64,000 nucleotides of DNA from assembly GCA_028874365.1 (NCBI GenBank), contig JAPPJZ010000034.1, positions 25,068 to 89,067 on the forward strand, written 5' to 3'. The notes beneath the pieces were generated by a model, which did no database searches, had not been told where the DNA came from, and worked only from the letters and a program-made list of their open reading frames with translations. Shown here one piece after another: positions 50,513-60,653 of the stretch. Numbering within the stretch: the stretch's first letter is position 1; each line of letters starts with the position of its first letter. Source of the DNA: Chloroflexota bacterium (lineage in GTDB: Bacteria; Chloroflexota; Dehalococcoidia; Bin125). A program made the position numbers and the translations under genes.

Positions 50513-53161
50513 CTATCCGAGCTGCTCCCGGACTGCGTCGGTCACAGCGGCCAATGCGTCGTCGAGCTTGTCAGCGTCTCGTCCTCCGGCCTGAGCCATG
50601 TCAGGCGCGCCGCCACCGCCTCCGCCCGCGATCCGGGCAATCCCGCCGATCAACTTGCCGGAGTTGATCCCCTCCCGGACCGCGCCCTCCGTTGCCATCG
50701 CCACGAACAATGGACGATCGTTGGCGACGGCGCCGAGCACGATCACGCCTTCTCGGCCACTCTCCGTCATCCGTCGGCGCACCTCGTCGCCGGCGCGCCG
50801 GAGGGCGTCCGCAGACTCGACCGCCACGACTCCCGAGGTCACCGAGACCGGGCCGACCTCGACAGCGGCCGCCGCTAGTTCTTCGGCGACGGTTGCGCCG
50901 GCCTTGGCTTCGACGGCCTGGAGCCGACGCCTGAGTTCAGTCGCCTCCGCTTGCAGCTGGGCGATTCGATCGCCGGCCGTGTCCGGAGTGGCCCTGACAG
51001 CCGAGGCAATGTCCGACAAGGCGTCTATCCGCGCGTCGGTCCAGGCCGACGCTGCTGCCCCGGTGAGTGCCTCGATGCGACGCAGGCCGGCGCCGACGCT
51101 GCCTTCGGAGATGATCTGGAAGGCTCCGACAAAACCGGTCGCCGGTGCGTGGGTGCCACCGCACAGTTCCTTGGAGAAACAGTCGTGTACGTGCGGCGCA
51201 GGATCGCAGATTTCGACAACGCGCACAGCCGTCTCGTACTTCTCTCCGAAGATCGCCATTGCTCCGGTCTTGAGCGCGTCGTCGTACGACATTTCACTGG
51301 TCGAGACGGGGATGTTGTCGCGGATGCGCTCCTGCACGAGCTGCTGCACTTTGCGCAGATCAGCGGGCGAGGGCGCCTCGGGCTGGGTGTAGTCAAATCG
51401 CAAGTGGTCGGGCGCGACCAAGGATCCCGCCTGACGAACGTGATCGCCCAGAACCTCGCGCAGCGCGGCATGGAGCAGGTGAGTGGCCGTATGGTTGCGC
51501 GCCGCATCGGCCCGTCGCGCTCGGCTCACCGTAGCGGAGACACGATCACCGACGGCGATGCCGCCGGATGTCACCTTGCCCGCGTGCGAGATGACATCGC
51601 CGAACCCGCGTGTGTCTTCGATGTCGACCTGCAGGTTCTCGCCGCGCAGCCAGCCGGCATCACCGACCTGCCCCCCGCCCTCCGGGTAGAACGGCGTGCG
51701 GTCGAGCACGACGCTCACGCCCTCACTCACCGAGGCGCGCGCTACGCGTTCACCGTCGGCAACGATGGCGACGACTTCCGCCTCGGCGTGGATCGATTCA
51801 TATCCGGTGAACACGGTTGCGACATCCAACTCGGCGTATTGACTCGCTTCTTCGTCGTAGGCGAATGTGGCTTGCTGGCGGGATCGCTCGCGCTGCTCTT
51901 CGAGGGCCGATTCGAACTCGGCGCGGACACGCTCCTCGTCGCCGAGCGCGCTGTGCTCTCGCGCAACCTCCGCGGTCACCTCGAAGGGCAGCCCGTAGGT
52001 GTCGTAGAGCTCGAACGCGTCGGCTCCGCTAATCGTTCCCGAATCCAGTTCGGCGATCCGGCCCTCAAGCAACGATCGGCCGGTCGACAGCGTGCGTCGG
52101 AATCGGTGCTCTTCCTGGTCAAGCACGTTGGCCACGAGTGCTGAATGCTCGTCCAGCTCGGGATACCACGCAGCCATCACCTCGCGCACCCGAATGGCCA
52201 GGTCGGAGAGCAGGTCGTCGCGAATGCCGAGCGAGTCGGCCATGTAGAGCGCGCGGCGGATCAGTCGGCGCAGGACATAGCCGCGGCCCTCGTTGCCGGG
52301 GATTGCGCCGTCGGCGATCAGGAAGGTCATGGCGCGGCCATGCTCGGCGACCACCCTCATCGCACGGCGCTGTGATTCGTCGGCGCTGTGGTACTCGAGG
52401 TCGCAGCGTGCCCCGATGTAGTCGAGGAGCGGCACGAACAGGTCGGTGTCGTAGAGGTTGTCCTTGTCCTGGAGCATCATTGCCCAGCGCTCGAGACCGG
52501 CTCCGGTGTCGATGCTCTGGGCGGGCAAGTCCTCGCGTGTGCCATCCTCGAATCTCGTCCACTGCATGAAGACGAGATTCCAGATCTCCAGCCATTTCTC
52601 TTCGGCCTCCGCCGGGCCCGTTCCCTCGCGATAGCCGGGGCGCATGTCGTAGTGCAGCTCCGAGCAGGGACCGCAAGGACCGGTCGGGCCGGCCGCCCAG
52701 AAGTTGCCCTGATCGGCGCCGTAGCGATAGATCTTCGAATCCGGCAGTCCGATCTTCTTCCACTGGTCGTAGGCGAAATCGTCGTCGGTGAACACCGTGG
52801 CGACCAGCCGCTCCGGTTCTATCCCGATCACGTCGGTGACCAGCTCCCAGGCCCAAACCTGCGCCTCGGCCTTGAAATAGTCGCCGAGCGAGAAGTTGCC
52901 GAGCATCTCGAACATGGTCAGATGCGATGCATCGCCGACTTCGTCAATGTCGGTCGTGCGGAAGCACTTCTGGATCGAGGTGAGGCGATGATGCGGCGGC
53001 TGCGATTCGCCAAGGAAGTAGGGCTTGAACGGCACCATGCCGGCGCTCGTGAACAGCAAGGTCGGATCGCCCGGCGCCGTCAGCGGGGCCGATGCCACGG
53101 CGAGATGGTCTCGCTGCACGAAAAAATCGGTGAAGATCTGACGAATCGTCTGTGCGTCCAT
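50513..53161 (-). CDS. alaS: Alanyl-tRNA synthetase
   Basis: 882 residues, usual length. N-terminal class II core (FTSAGMVPFKPYFLGESQPP, RVVAEHGRAMTFLIADG, GNEGRGYVLRRLIRRAL), editing domain with zinc ligands RNHTATHLLHAAL and CFSKELCGGTHAPATG, and a C-terminal oligomerisation/DHHA1 domain ending GGGGGGAPDMAQAGG. First gene of the long minus-strand operon. A TATACT -10-like box at 53237-53242 lies 75 bases upstream, with a weak -35. Confidence 0.98.
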   Translation of the reverse strand: MDAQTIRQIFTDFFVQRDHLAVASAPLTAPGDPTLLFTSAGMVPFKPYFLGESQPPHHRLTSIQKCFRTTDIDEVGDASHLTMFEMLGNFSLGDYFKAEAQVWAWELVTDVIGIEPERLVATVFTDDDFAYDQWKKIGLPDSKIYRYGADQGNFWAAGPTGPCGPCSELHYDMRPGYREGTGPAEAEEKWLEIWNLVFMQWTRFEDGTREDLPAQSIDTGAGLERWAMMLQDKDNLYDTDLFVPLLDYIGARCDLEYHSADESQRRAMRVVAEHGRAMTFLIADGAIPGNEGRGYVLRRLIRRALYMADSLGIRDDLLSDLAIRVREVMAAWYPELDEHSALVANVLDQEEHRFRRTLSTGRSLLEGRIAELDSGTISGADAFELYDTYGLPFEVTAEVAREHSALGDEERVRAEFESALEEQRERSRQQATFAYDEEASQYAELDVATVFTGYESIHAEAEVVAIVADGERVARASVSEGVSVVLDRTPFYPEGGGQVGDAGWLRGENLQVDIEDTRGFGDVISHAGKVTSGGIAVGDRVSATVSRARRADAARNHTATHLLHAALREVLGDHVRQAGSLVAPDHLRFDYTQPEAPSPADLRKVQQLVQERIRDNIPVSTSEMSYDDALKTGAMAIFGEKYETAVRVVEICDPAPHVHDCFSKELCGGTHAPATGFVGAFQIISEGSVGAGLRRIEALTGAAASAWTDARIDALSDIASAVRATPDTAGDRIAQLQAEATELRRRLQAVEAKAGATVAEELAAAAVEVGPVSVTSGVVAVESADALRRAGDEVRRRMTESGREGVIVLGAVANDRPLFVAMATEGAVREGINSGKLIGGIARIAGGGGGGAPDMAQAGGRDADKLDDALAAVTDAVREQLG

Positions 53162-53293
53162 GGCTCGGCTGCCGCCTCGGGGATTGATCTGCGCACCTTG
53201 GAGCGACGCCGCTCAGGAAGCGGCTTGCAGGATTCGAGTATACGCAGGGTCGAGGCCACCGAATCGTGCCGAAGCGACTGCCGCTCGCATCGG

Positions 53294-53323
53294 TTGACAG
53301 TCCGTAAACTGGCTACCTAGCGT
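53294..53323 (+). promoter_or_regulatory. Candidate promoter for the glmU operon
   Basis: Perfect -35 TTGACA (53294-53299), 18-base spacer and a weak -10 TAGCGT (53318-53323), about 35 bases before the glmU start. Confidence 0.5.
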
Positions 53324-53356
53324 TATTGCACCGGCCCGCTGGAATCGGAGCCCCGA

Positions 53357-54775
53357 TTGAGTTCCGACGACGATCCGCCAGAACCTGAATCACCCGCGCA
53401 GATCACCGGCATCGTGCTGGCCGCGGGACGGGGCGAACGCCTGCGCTCGAGCGTGCCCAAGCCTGCTTATCCGATCTGCGGCCGTGCAATGGCCGCCCAT
53501 GTGCTCCACGCCCTGGGCGACGCCGGAATTCAACGCGTGGTTGTCGTCGTTCCGCCAGAGGAAGACGGCGACGTCGTTCGCAAGGCGGTCAACGATGACT
53601 CCGGCTGTGTCGCGTTGCAGTTCGCGGTTCAGCAACAGGCTCGGGGTACCGCAGACGCGGTGCTCGCCGCACGGAAGGCAGTAGCGACTTCACACGTGCT
53701 CGTCGTCAACGGCGACCTGCCGCTGCTTACCGCGGGTCAGGTGCGCCCGCTGCTTGCGCCCACTGGAGCAGACGCGACGATTGCGACCGCGGTGGTGGAG
53801 GAGCCTGCCAGGATGGGACGTATTGTCCGAGACGCCGACGGCGGCCTGAGCAGAATCGTGGAATGGCGAGACGCCAGTGAGGCAGAGCGCTGCATCCGTG
53901 AGGTCAATCTCGGTTACTACCTGTTTCGTGCCGACTTCCTCTGGCCCGAGCTGGAGCGGATCGCGGCCGACGCTACCGCGATCGCGGAAACCTACGCCAC
54001 AGACGCAATACCTGCAGCCGTCGCAAACGGAAGCGCTTGCGCGGTCGAGGTTTCGGTCGACGAAATGCGTCTGAACGTTGAAACGCCGTCCGACGCGGCG
54101 GGGGCGGAAGCCGTCGTACGTTCTCGCATCCTCTACCGACTACTCGATTCGGGCGTCCACATTCGAGATCTGCAAGCGACATGGATTGACGCACAGGCCG
54201 AGATCGATGCCGGGGTCGTCATCGAGCCAGGCACACACATTCGAGGCCGAAGCGTCATCGGCGAGGGCTCGCGGGTCGGTCCCAACGCGATCATTGAGCG
54301 CGCGGAGATTGGCAAGCACTGCGTTGTCGAGTCCTGCACGATTCGCGACTCCACGTTGCACGATTCGGTGGAGGTCGGCCCTTATTCCACGATTCGCCCG
54401 GGCTGCGAGATCGAGTCCGACGTCCACATCGGTACTCATGCTGAGCTGAAGCAGGCGCATCTCGGTGAGGGAGTCCAGGTCGGTCACTTCAGCTACCTGG
54501 GCGATGCCGAGGTCGGCCCGCGCACGAACGTCGGCGCCGGCGCGGTCACCTGCAATTTCGACGGCGAATCGAAACAACGGACGATCATCGGTGAGGACGC
54601 CTTCATCGGCTCCGACACGATGCTGATCGCTCCAATCCGCATTGGAGATCGAGCCCGAACCGGAGCAGCAGCGGTGGTCAACAGGGACGTGCCCGACGGG
54701 GGTAACGCCGTTGGACATCCGGCCCGTTTCACGCCATCGCGGCGCACGCGCGACACGGCGGAGGATGACCAATGA
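53357..54775 (+). CDS. glmU: Bifunctional UDP-GlcNAc pyrophosphorylase / GlcN-1-P acetyltransferase
   Basis: 472 residues. The uridyltransferase half has GIVLAAGRGERLRSSVPKPA (Lys kept), QQQARGTADAVLAA and VVNGDLPLL. The acetyltransferase half is a left-handed beta-helix of hexapeptide repeats, with the catalytic His in VGHFSYLGDAEVG and NVGAGAVTCNFDG. It makes UDP-GlcNAc for the cell wall. The TTG start is supported by CGGAG six bases upstream. First gene of the plus-strand operon. Confidence 0.94.
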   Translation: MSSDDDPPEPESPAQITGIVLAAGRGERLRSSVPKPAYPICGRAMAAHVLHALGDAGIQRVVVVVPPEEDGDVVRKAVNDDSGCVALQFAVQQQARGTADAVLAARKAVATSHVLVVNGDLPLLTAGQVRPLLAPTGADATIATAVVEEPARMGRIVRDADGGLSRIVEWRDASEAERCIREVNLGYYLFRADFLWPELERIAADATAIAETYATDAIPAAVANGSACAVEVSVDEMRLNVETPSDAAGAEAVVRSRILYRLLDSGVHIRDLQATWIDAQAEIDAGVVIEPGTHIRGRSVIGEGSRVGPNAIIERAEIGKHCVVESCTIRDSTLHDSVEVGPYSTIRPGCEIESDVHIGTHAELKQAHLGEGVQVGHFSYLGDAEVGPRTNVGAGAVTCNFDGESKQRTIIGEDAFIGSDTMLIAPIRIGDRARTGAAAVVNRDVPDGGNAVGHPARFTPSRRTRDTAEDDQ

Positions 54776-56052
54776 GCGAGAGCTCAATCATCGCCCTGGT
54801 CGTTCTCATCCTCGCCGTGGCGCTGCTCGTGCTCGAGGCCATCGCAGAAGCCGGCGTGATTTCGTTGCCGCGATCGCGAGCGCGCCTACTCGCCAGCCGT
54901 CAGCCCGACAGCCGCCGGGCCAATCGGCTGACCCGGATCACAGCCGATCGGGAACGGGCGCTCGGCTCGTTCGCGGTCGGCCGCACGGTCGCCGTCGCCA
55001 GCGGGTTCACCGCGATCTTCTACATCATCATCCGCGAGACCGGCTTCCAGTGGGAGTCGTTGGTCATCACCGGCCTGGTCTCCGCCATCGTCGCTGCATT
55101 GATTCACTCGGTACCGCGTCGTTTAGCCGCCACGTGGCCCGAGGGCTTCGCCATGAACTTCGTCCCAGTAATCGATCTGCTCGACGCTGTCTTCCTCGTA
55201 CCGGCCGCGATCCTCGAGGCACCAGCGCGTCTCGTCACGGGGCTCGGTCGGCGTCACACTGAAGTCGCGCCGCAACCAACCGACATCGAAGTGTTAATCG
55301 AACAGGAAAATGAGACGATCGCGGAGGATGAGCGCGAAATGATCCGCGGAATCATGACGATTGGGGACCGGATCGTTCGCGAAGCAATGACACCACGTCC
55401 GGACATCGCAGCGCTGCGCTCCGACATCGCGCTGACCGAAGCGGCCAACTTCCTGCTCGAACACGGATACTCGCGTGTGCCGATCTACGAGGACTCCATC
55501 GACAACATCACCGGCATCGTCTACGCCAAGGATCTTATGGCGGAGATCCTGAAGGAGGAAGAACGCACCATTTCCGAGATCGGCCGCGAGCCGATCTTCG
55601 TGCCGGAGTCGAAACTGATTGACGACCTGTTGCACGAACTGCGAGGATCGCGGGTGCATATGGCGGTCGTGCTGGACGAGTACGGCGGTACAGCAGGCCT
55701 GATCACGCTGGAGGATGTGCTCGAAGAGATCGTCGGCGAAATCGCCGACGAGTATGACCCGGCCGGCGCCGACGACGAGGGCGCTCGAATGGTGGACGGT
55801 GCGCTCATCCTGGACGGACGCGCGCCGCTGGCAGCGCTCGAACAGATTGGTGGACACATCGAGACCGCCGACTACGACACAGTGGCCGGGCTCGTGTTCG
55901 ACCGTCTGGGACGCATCCCCGAGGTCGGTGACGAAGTGCAGCTAGGGACGCTCTCCGTCTTCGTCGAGCGCATGAACGGGCGACGTGTGGTACAAATGCG
56001 CGCTGTAACCCACGAGTCAGCGCCGGCTGACAGCAAAGCCATCTCGCACTAA
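54772..56052 (+). CDS. CNNM/CBS-domain protein, HlyC/CorC family
   Basis: 426 residues: three to four membrane segments in the first 150 residues (DUF21/CNNM), tandem CBS domains (IVREAMTPRPDIAAL; HGYSRVPIYEDSIDNITGIV; VVLDEYGGTAGLITLEDVLE) and a C-terminal CorC/HlyC transporter-associated domain (LDGRAPLAALEQI; DYDTVAGLVFDRLGRIPEVG). Members are linked to Mg/Co efflux. The ATG overlaps the glmU stop by four bases. Confidence 0.92.
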   Translation: MSESSIIALVVLILAVALLVLEAIAEAGVISLPRSRARLLASRQPDSRRANRLTRITADRERALGSFAVGRTVAVASGFTAIFYIIIRETGFQWESLVITGLVSAIVAALIHSVPRRLAATWPEGFAMNFVPVIDLLDAVFLVPAAILEAPARLVTGLGRRHTEVAPQPTDIEVLIEQENETIAEDEREMIRGIMTIGDRIVREAMTPRPDIAALRSDIALTEAANFLLEHGYSRVPIYEDSIDNITGIVYAKDLMAEILKEEERTISEIGREPIFVPESKLIDDLLHELRGSRVHMAVVLDEYGGTAGLITLEDVLEEIVGEIADEYDPAGADDEGARMVDGALILDGRAPLAALEQIGGHIETADYDTVAGLVFDRLGRIPEVGDEVQLGTLSVFVERMNGRRVVQMRAVTHESAPADSKAISH

Positions 56053-56063
56053 CGTGAGCGCCC

Positions 56064-57173
56064 GTGTCACAACACACTGACGACCGTCAATCTGACGCTG
56101 CCTTCCGCGTTGCCTTCTCCCACGTCACCGGCATCGGACCGGCACGGCTGAACGCGTTGGCGCGCTTCTTCGAGGACCTGGAGGAGGCCTGGAGCGCGGA
56201 TCGCAGCGGCTTACGAGAGGCGGGGCTCGATCAGCGCACGATTGAGGAACTGGAAACCACTCGAGCCACGCTCGATCCGCACGAGGCGTACCTGCGCATG
56301 CAGGAAGCCGGAATCTCGGCGCTGACGCCAGACGAACCGGAGTATCCCCGCCGGCTGAAGGAGATCGCCGATCCACCGCCGTTGCTCTACGTACGCGGAA
56401 CGCTGTTGGATCGCGACGAGTGGTCGCTCGCGATCGTGGGCACTCGCCGACCGACGCCCTACGGCATCCAGGTGACGCGCACGCTGACCGCCGAACTCGC
56501 CAACGCCGGATTGACAATCGTGTCGGGGCTCGCCCGCGGCGTGGACGGGATTGCGCACGAGACCACGCTCGAACAGGGAGGGCGAACGGTTGCCGTGGTG
56601 GCCAGCGGGCTCGACCGTGTGTATCCCCCTGAGCACAAGGGGCTGGCCTCCGGAATTCTCGATAGCGGGGGCGCGTTGCTCAGCGAGTACCCGCTCGGCA
56701 CGCGTCCCGACGCCCGCTACTTCCCGCGCCGTAACCGGATCATCGCCGGAATCACGTTGGGCACATTAGTCACCGAGGCAGGCGAAAAGTCGGGCACCTG
56801 GCATACCGTGACCTCAGCGCTCGATCAGGGACGCGAGGTGTTCGCGGTGCCGGGGCCGATCACCTCTGAGCAATCAACCGGAGCCAACAATGTGCTCAAG
56901 CGAGGGTTGGGTAAGCTCGTGACCGTTGCCGAAGACGTGCTCGAGGAGCTCAACGTGGGACCGATTGAGCGTCAGGCACAGCTTGCTGAGCAGCTGCCTG
57001 AGGATACGACGGAGGCCGCCCTGCTCGAGCGCATCGGACACGAACCAATTCATGTCGACGAGCTTTCCCGGCTGCTGCAGCAGCCGGTCCAGGAAACTGC
57101 GGCCGCGATGGCCACCCTCGAGCTCAAGGGCCTCATCCACCAGCTAGGACCGATGACCTATGCCCGACGCTAG
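56064..57173 (+). CDS. dprA: DNA-processing protein DprA
   Basis: 369 residues. N-terminal helix-hairpin-helix (VTGIGPARLNALARFF), then the Rossmann-like core LAIVGTRRPTPYGIQVTRTL, IVSGLARGVDGIAHETTL, VVASGLDRVYPPEH, PRRNRIIAGIT and AVPGP, and a winged-helix C-terminus (IHVDELSRLLQQPVQETAAA). It loads RecA on incoming single strands in transformation. GTG start at 56064. Its end overlaps topA by 14 bases, as in many Firmicutes and Chloroflexi. Confidence 0.95.
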   Translation: MSQHTDDRQSDAAFRVAFSHVTGIGPARLNALARFFEDLEEAWSADRSGLREAGLDQRTIEELETTRATLDPHEAYLRMQEAGISALTPDEPEYPRRLKEIADPPPLLYVRGTLLDRDEWSLAIVGTRRPTPYGIQVTRTLTAELANAGLTIVSGLARGVDGIAHETTLEQGGRTVAVVASGLDRVYPPEHKGLASGILDSGGALLSEYPLGTRPDARYFPRRNRIIAGITLGTLVTEAGEKSGTWHTVTSALDQGREVFAVPGPITSEQSTGANNVLKRGLGKLVTVAEDVLEELNVGPIERQAQLAEQLPEDTTEAALLERIGHEPIHVDELSRLLQQPVQETAAAMATLELKGLIHQLGPMTYARR

Positions 57174-59664
57174 CGCCCGCGGGTCCGGCACCGAGCCCGG
57201 CGCAAGGAAGACGCTGGTCATTGTCGAATCGGGGGCCAAGGCCGATACCATCTCCCGTTTCCTCGACGACGACTATGTCGTCACGGCGTGCTTCGGTCAT
57301 GTCCGCGACTTACCGAGGCGGGCAGCCGAACGGCCGGCCAAGATTAGGGGCCAGCCGTGGGCCGATCTCGCCGTCGATGTCGATCACGGATTCCAGCCCC
57401 ACTACATCGTGCCCGGCGAATCGAAGAAGCACGTTACGCGTCTGCGCAAGGAACTGAAGCAAGTCGATCGGGTGTTACTCGCCACCGACGAGGACCGTGA
57501 AGGTGAGTCGATCGGCTGGCACCTGGTTGAGGTGCTGAAGCCGAAGGTGCCGTACGAGCGCATCGTCTTCCACGAGATCACACCAACGGCCATTGCGCAG
57601 GCACTCGAATCTCCGCGCGGTATTGACGAGAACCTCGTCGAAGCCCAGGAATCACGCCGAATCCTTGATCGGCTTTACGGCTACTCGCTGAGTCCGGTGC
57701 TCTGGCGCAAGCTGGGGCAGGGCACGTCCGCCGGCCGCGTTCAGAGCGTGGCGCTGCGCTTCCTCGTCGAGCGGGAACGCGAGCGGATGGCATTCGTCAG
57801 CGCCGAATACTGGGGCGCAAGCGGTGAATTCGAGATTGGCGACAGCCCGCTCAACGCACGCCTCCACTCGCTCGGTGGAGCTGAGCTGGCAAGCCAGACG
57901 GCCGACTTCGATCCGGCCACGGGAGAGCTCGCAGCGACCGACAAGCGTTGGGAAACAGAAGCCTCGTTAGACGAGTTGCGTCAGCCTCTCCTCGATGCCG
58001 AATGGGTTGTCAACGCTGTCAACAGGACTCAGGCGAGCATCCGACCGGCGCCGCCGTTCACGACCTCGACCATGCAACAGGCTGCGTCGAACCGACTCGG
58101 CATGGCCGCGGCGCGGGCGATGGCTGCCGCCCAGCGGCTCTACCAGGGCATCGATCTCGGCGCCGAGCGTGTGGGTCTGATCACCTACATGCGCACCGAC
58201 TCCGTCACGCTCTCCAACCAGGCGCTGGCGCAGGCGGCTGACTTCATCAAAACGACCTACGGCGACGACTACCACCACTTCCGCACCTACAAGACCCGCT
58301 CTCGCAACGCGCAGGAGGCCCACGAAGCGATCCGGCCGACCGACATCTCACGAACACCGCAATCGCTGCGCGGCGTGCTCGACGGCGACGATCTCGCCCT
58401 CTACGACCTGATCTGGCGCCGGGCAGTTGCTTGTCAAATGGCGGACGCTAGGGTCGAACGCACTCGCATCGAGCTGCAAGCCGCGCTGCCCGACCGCCCC
58501 GCCGATGACCCGGCCGTCATGATCGCCAACGGACAGGTCGTCCTCTTCCCCGGCTGGTACGAGGTACTGCCACCTCGCGGCGACGGACAGCAACTTTTGC
58601 CCGACGTTTCCGAAGGGGCGTTGACGAGACTCGTCGGTTTCGAGCCGAAACGCAGCGAGTCGCAGCCGCCGCCTCGCTACACCGAGGCCTCACTGGTCAA
58701 GAAGCTCGAGGACGATGGACTCGGTCGACCCAGCACCTACGCCGCGATCATCAAGACACTGACGGATCGCAAGTACGTAAGCCGCAGCGGCCGAACGCTT
58801 GTACCCACGTTCCTCGGCTTCGGCGTCACCGACTTGCTCACCCAGCACTTCGCCGACCTGGTCAACGCCGAGTTCACCGCCGACATGGAAGACACCCTCG
58901 ACCAGATCGCACGCGGCGAAGCTCGCGCCGCGGAACATTTGCATGCCTTCTATTTCGGCGATGACGACGCCGAAAACGGACTCAAAGTACGCGTGGCGGA
59001 GAAAATTGACACGATTCCGTTCTGGGCGCTCAACCTGACCAAGGAAGGTCTCGTCCTCGAACTCCACGGGGACGATCAGGTCGGTCCCGAAGATGTTCAG
59101 GTCCGTATTCGCAACGGTTCGTCCTTCCTCCGACGCGGCATCGGTGACAACATGCGCACTGCTCCGCTGCCACCCGACCTCGCCCCCGCCGACCTGACCC
59201 TGGTCGGCGCCGACGAGCTGCTGGAGACGACGCTCCAGCTACCGCGCAAGCTCGGCCATCATCCCGACTACGACGACGATGTCTGGCTGCTCAACGGGCG
59301 TTTCGGCCCATTTGTCCAGGTCGGTGAGACGGTCGGTCGTCCCAAGAAGGGGCAGCCCAAGCCGCGCCGCGCCTCTGTCCCCAAGGGCATTGAGCTCTCC
59401 GACGTCAACCTCGAGCACGCGATCGACTGGCTGCGCTGGCCGAAGTCGCTCGGCGACCACCCCGAGTCAGGCGAGGAAGTCAGCGTCCGGCCTGGACGCT
59501 ACGGCCCATACGTCCAGAGCGGCGACGAGCGCCGCAACCTGAAGCCCGAAGATGACCTCGAGACGATCGAGCTCGAGCGCGCGCTGGAGCTCCTGGCCGA
59601 GCCCAGGCCGCAGCGCCGTGGTCGCGGGCGGGGCGGACAGCGTCGGGGCAGGCGTCGATCCTGA
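57160..59664 (+). CDS. topA: DNA topoisomerase I without zinc fingers
   Basis: 834 residues. Toprim domain (KTLVIVESGAKADTISRFL; LLATDEDREGESIGWHL), YGYSLSPVLWRKLGQGTSAGRVQSVA, and the active-site Tyr in VGLITYMRTDSV. Instead of Cys4 zinc fingers the C-terminus has repeats with GRFGPFVQ and GRYGPYVQ (topo C-terminal repeat type), ending in an Arg/Gly tail. It relaxes negative supercoils. ATG 57160. Confidence 0.96.
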   Translation: MPDASARGSGTEPGARKTLVIVESGAKADTISRFLDDDYVVTACFGHVRDLPRRAAERPAKIRGQPWADLAVDVDHGFQPHYIVPGESKKHVTRLRKELKQVDRVLLATDEDREGESIGWHLVEVLKPKVPYERIVFHEITPTAIAQALESPRGIDENLVEAQESRRILDRLYGYSLSPVLWRKLGQGTSAGRVQSVALRFLVERERERMAFVSAEYWGASGEFEIGDSPLNARLHSLGGAELASQTADFDPATGELAATDKRWETEASLDELRQPLLDAEWVVNAVNRTQASIRPAPPFTTSTMQQAASNRLGMAAARAMAAAQRLYQGIDLGAERVGLITYMRTDSVTLSNQALAQAADFIKTTYGDDYHHFRTYKTRSRNAQEAHEAIRPTDISRTPQSLRGVLDGDDLALYDLIWRRAVACQMADARVERTRIELQAALPDRPADDPAVMIANGQVVLFPGWYEVLPPRGDGQQLLPDVSEGALTRLVGFEPKRSESQPPPRYTEASLVKKLEDDGLGRPSTYAAIIKTLTDRKYVSRSGRTLVPTFLGFGVTDLLTQHFADLVNAEFTADMEDTLDQIARGEARAAEHLHAFYFGDDDAENGLKVRVAEKIDTIPFWALNLTKEGLVLELHGDDQVGPEDVQVRIRNGSSFLRRGIGDNMRTAPLPPDLAPADLTLVGADELLETTLQLPRKLGHHPDYDDDVWLLNGRFGPFVQVGETVGRPKKGQPKPRRASVPKGIELSDVNLEHAIDWLRWPKSLGDHPESGEEVSVRPGRYGPYVQSGDERRNLKPEDDLETIELERALELLAEPRPQRRGRGRGGQRRGRRRS

Positions 59665-59693
59665 ACGGCTCCTCATCGTCCTAGAGTGACTTC

Positions 59694-60653
59694 GTGAGCA
59701 CCGCGACGATTTCTCAGCAGCATCTGGAATCGCTCGAGCGCTACCTCTCGCTGCTCGAACACGGACGCGGCCTGTCGCCCAACACGATCCGCAACTATCG
59801 CTCGGACATCAGTGGATTCCTGCTCTGGTTGGAGGGTCGACAGGCGAATCTGATCGACCTGAGCCGAGGCGACTATCGCGAGTACCTCGCCGAGCTACAA
59901 ACCGACGGCGTCGCCGAAGCCTCCATTCGACGCCGGGCATCGACGATCCGGTCATTCACCCGGCATCTGGCTCGAACCGGCGAGCTCGAACGCGATCCTC
60001 TCGTATTGGCGGCGACGCCCAGGACTACTGCTCGCCTGCCTGGGTTGCTGAGCGAGGGGCAGGTGGACAACCTGCTCTCCGCGCCCGACACCTCGACACC
60101 GGCCGGACTGCGCGACCGTGCGATCCTTGAAGTCCTGTATGGCGCCGGGCTGCGTGTCTCCGAGTTGAGCGGTATGCGTACTACGGACTACGACGCCGAT
60201 CACAATGCGTTCATCGTCCGGGGCAAGGGCGACAAGGAGCGGGTCGCGCTACTGGGTCGTTCGGCGTATCACTGGTTGCGACGTTACCTGCGCGACGGAC
60301 GGTCGCCGCTACGCTCCGAGAGGTCTGCAGATTGGCTGTGGCTGAACCGCTTCGGAGGGCCGCTCTCGACCCGCGCCGTGCAGATTAGCGTCAGGCGATA
60401 TGCGGAGCGGGCGGGCCTGCCCGAGGACGTACATCCGCATCTGTTGCGACACTCATTCGCCACTCATATGCTCGACGGAGGCGCCGACGTTCGCGTGGTC
60501 CAGGAACTGCTCGGTCACTCCTCCGTGTCGACGACGCAGATCTACACCCACGTCAGCGACGCCGCACGCCGCGATACCGTTGAACACGCCCTCGACGGCA
60601 TCGCTGCACTTCTTCGCGAACGACGCAGCCGTGATGAGGACGACCAAGAATGA
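59694..60653 (+). CDS. xerC: Tyrosine recombinase XerC/XerD type
   Basis: 319 residues. N-terminal SAM-like domain, then the catalytic set: Arg in GAGLRVSELSGM, Lys in VRGKGDKERVALL, His-x-x-Arg in HLLRHSFATHML, His in ELLGHSSVSTTQ and Tyr in IYTHVS. This resolves chromosome dimers. It sits in the topA-xer order typical of housekeeping Xer rather than a phage integrase. GTG start at 59694; four-base overlap with aroQ. The C/D label is uncertain. Confidence 0.93.
   Translation: MSTATISQQHLESLERYLSLLEHGRGLSPNTIRNYRSDISGFLLWLEGRQANLIDLSRGDYREYLAELQTDGVAEASIRRRASTIRSFTRHLARTGELERDPLVLAATPRTTARLPGLLSEGQVDNLLSAPDTSTPAGLRDRAILEVLYGAGLRVSELSGMRTTDYDADHNAFIVRGKGDKERVALLGRSAYHWLRRYLRDGRSPLRSERSADWLWLNRFGGPLSTRAVQISVRRYAERAGLPEDVHPHLLRHSFATHMLDGGADVRVVQELLGHSSVSTTQIYTHVSDAARRDTVEHALDGIAALLRERRSRDEDDQE

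Noticed and set aside
50951..52144. 397-codon plus-strand frame inside alaS
   Set aside because: Antisense to conserved AlaRS domains.
59694..60653. Tyrosine recombinase as a sign of an integrated element
   Set aside because: It is in a housekeeping operon between topA and aroQ with four-base overlap; no attachment repeats or phage genes, so it is the chromosomal Xer protein.
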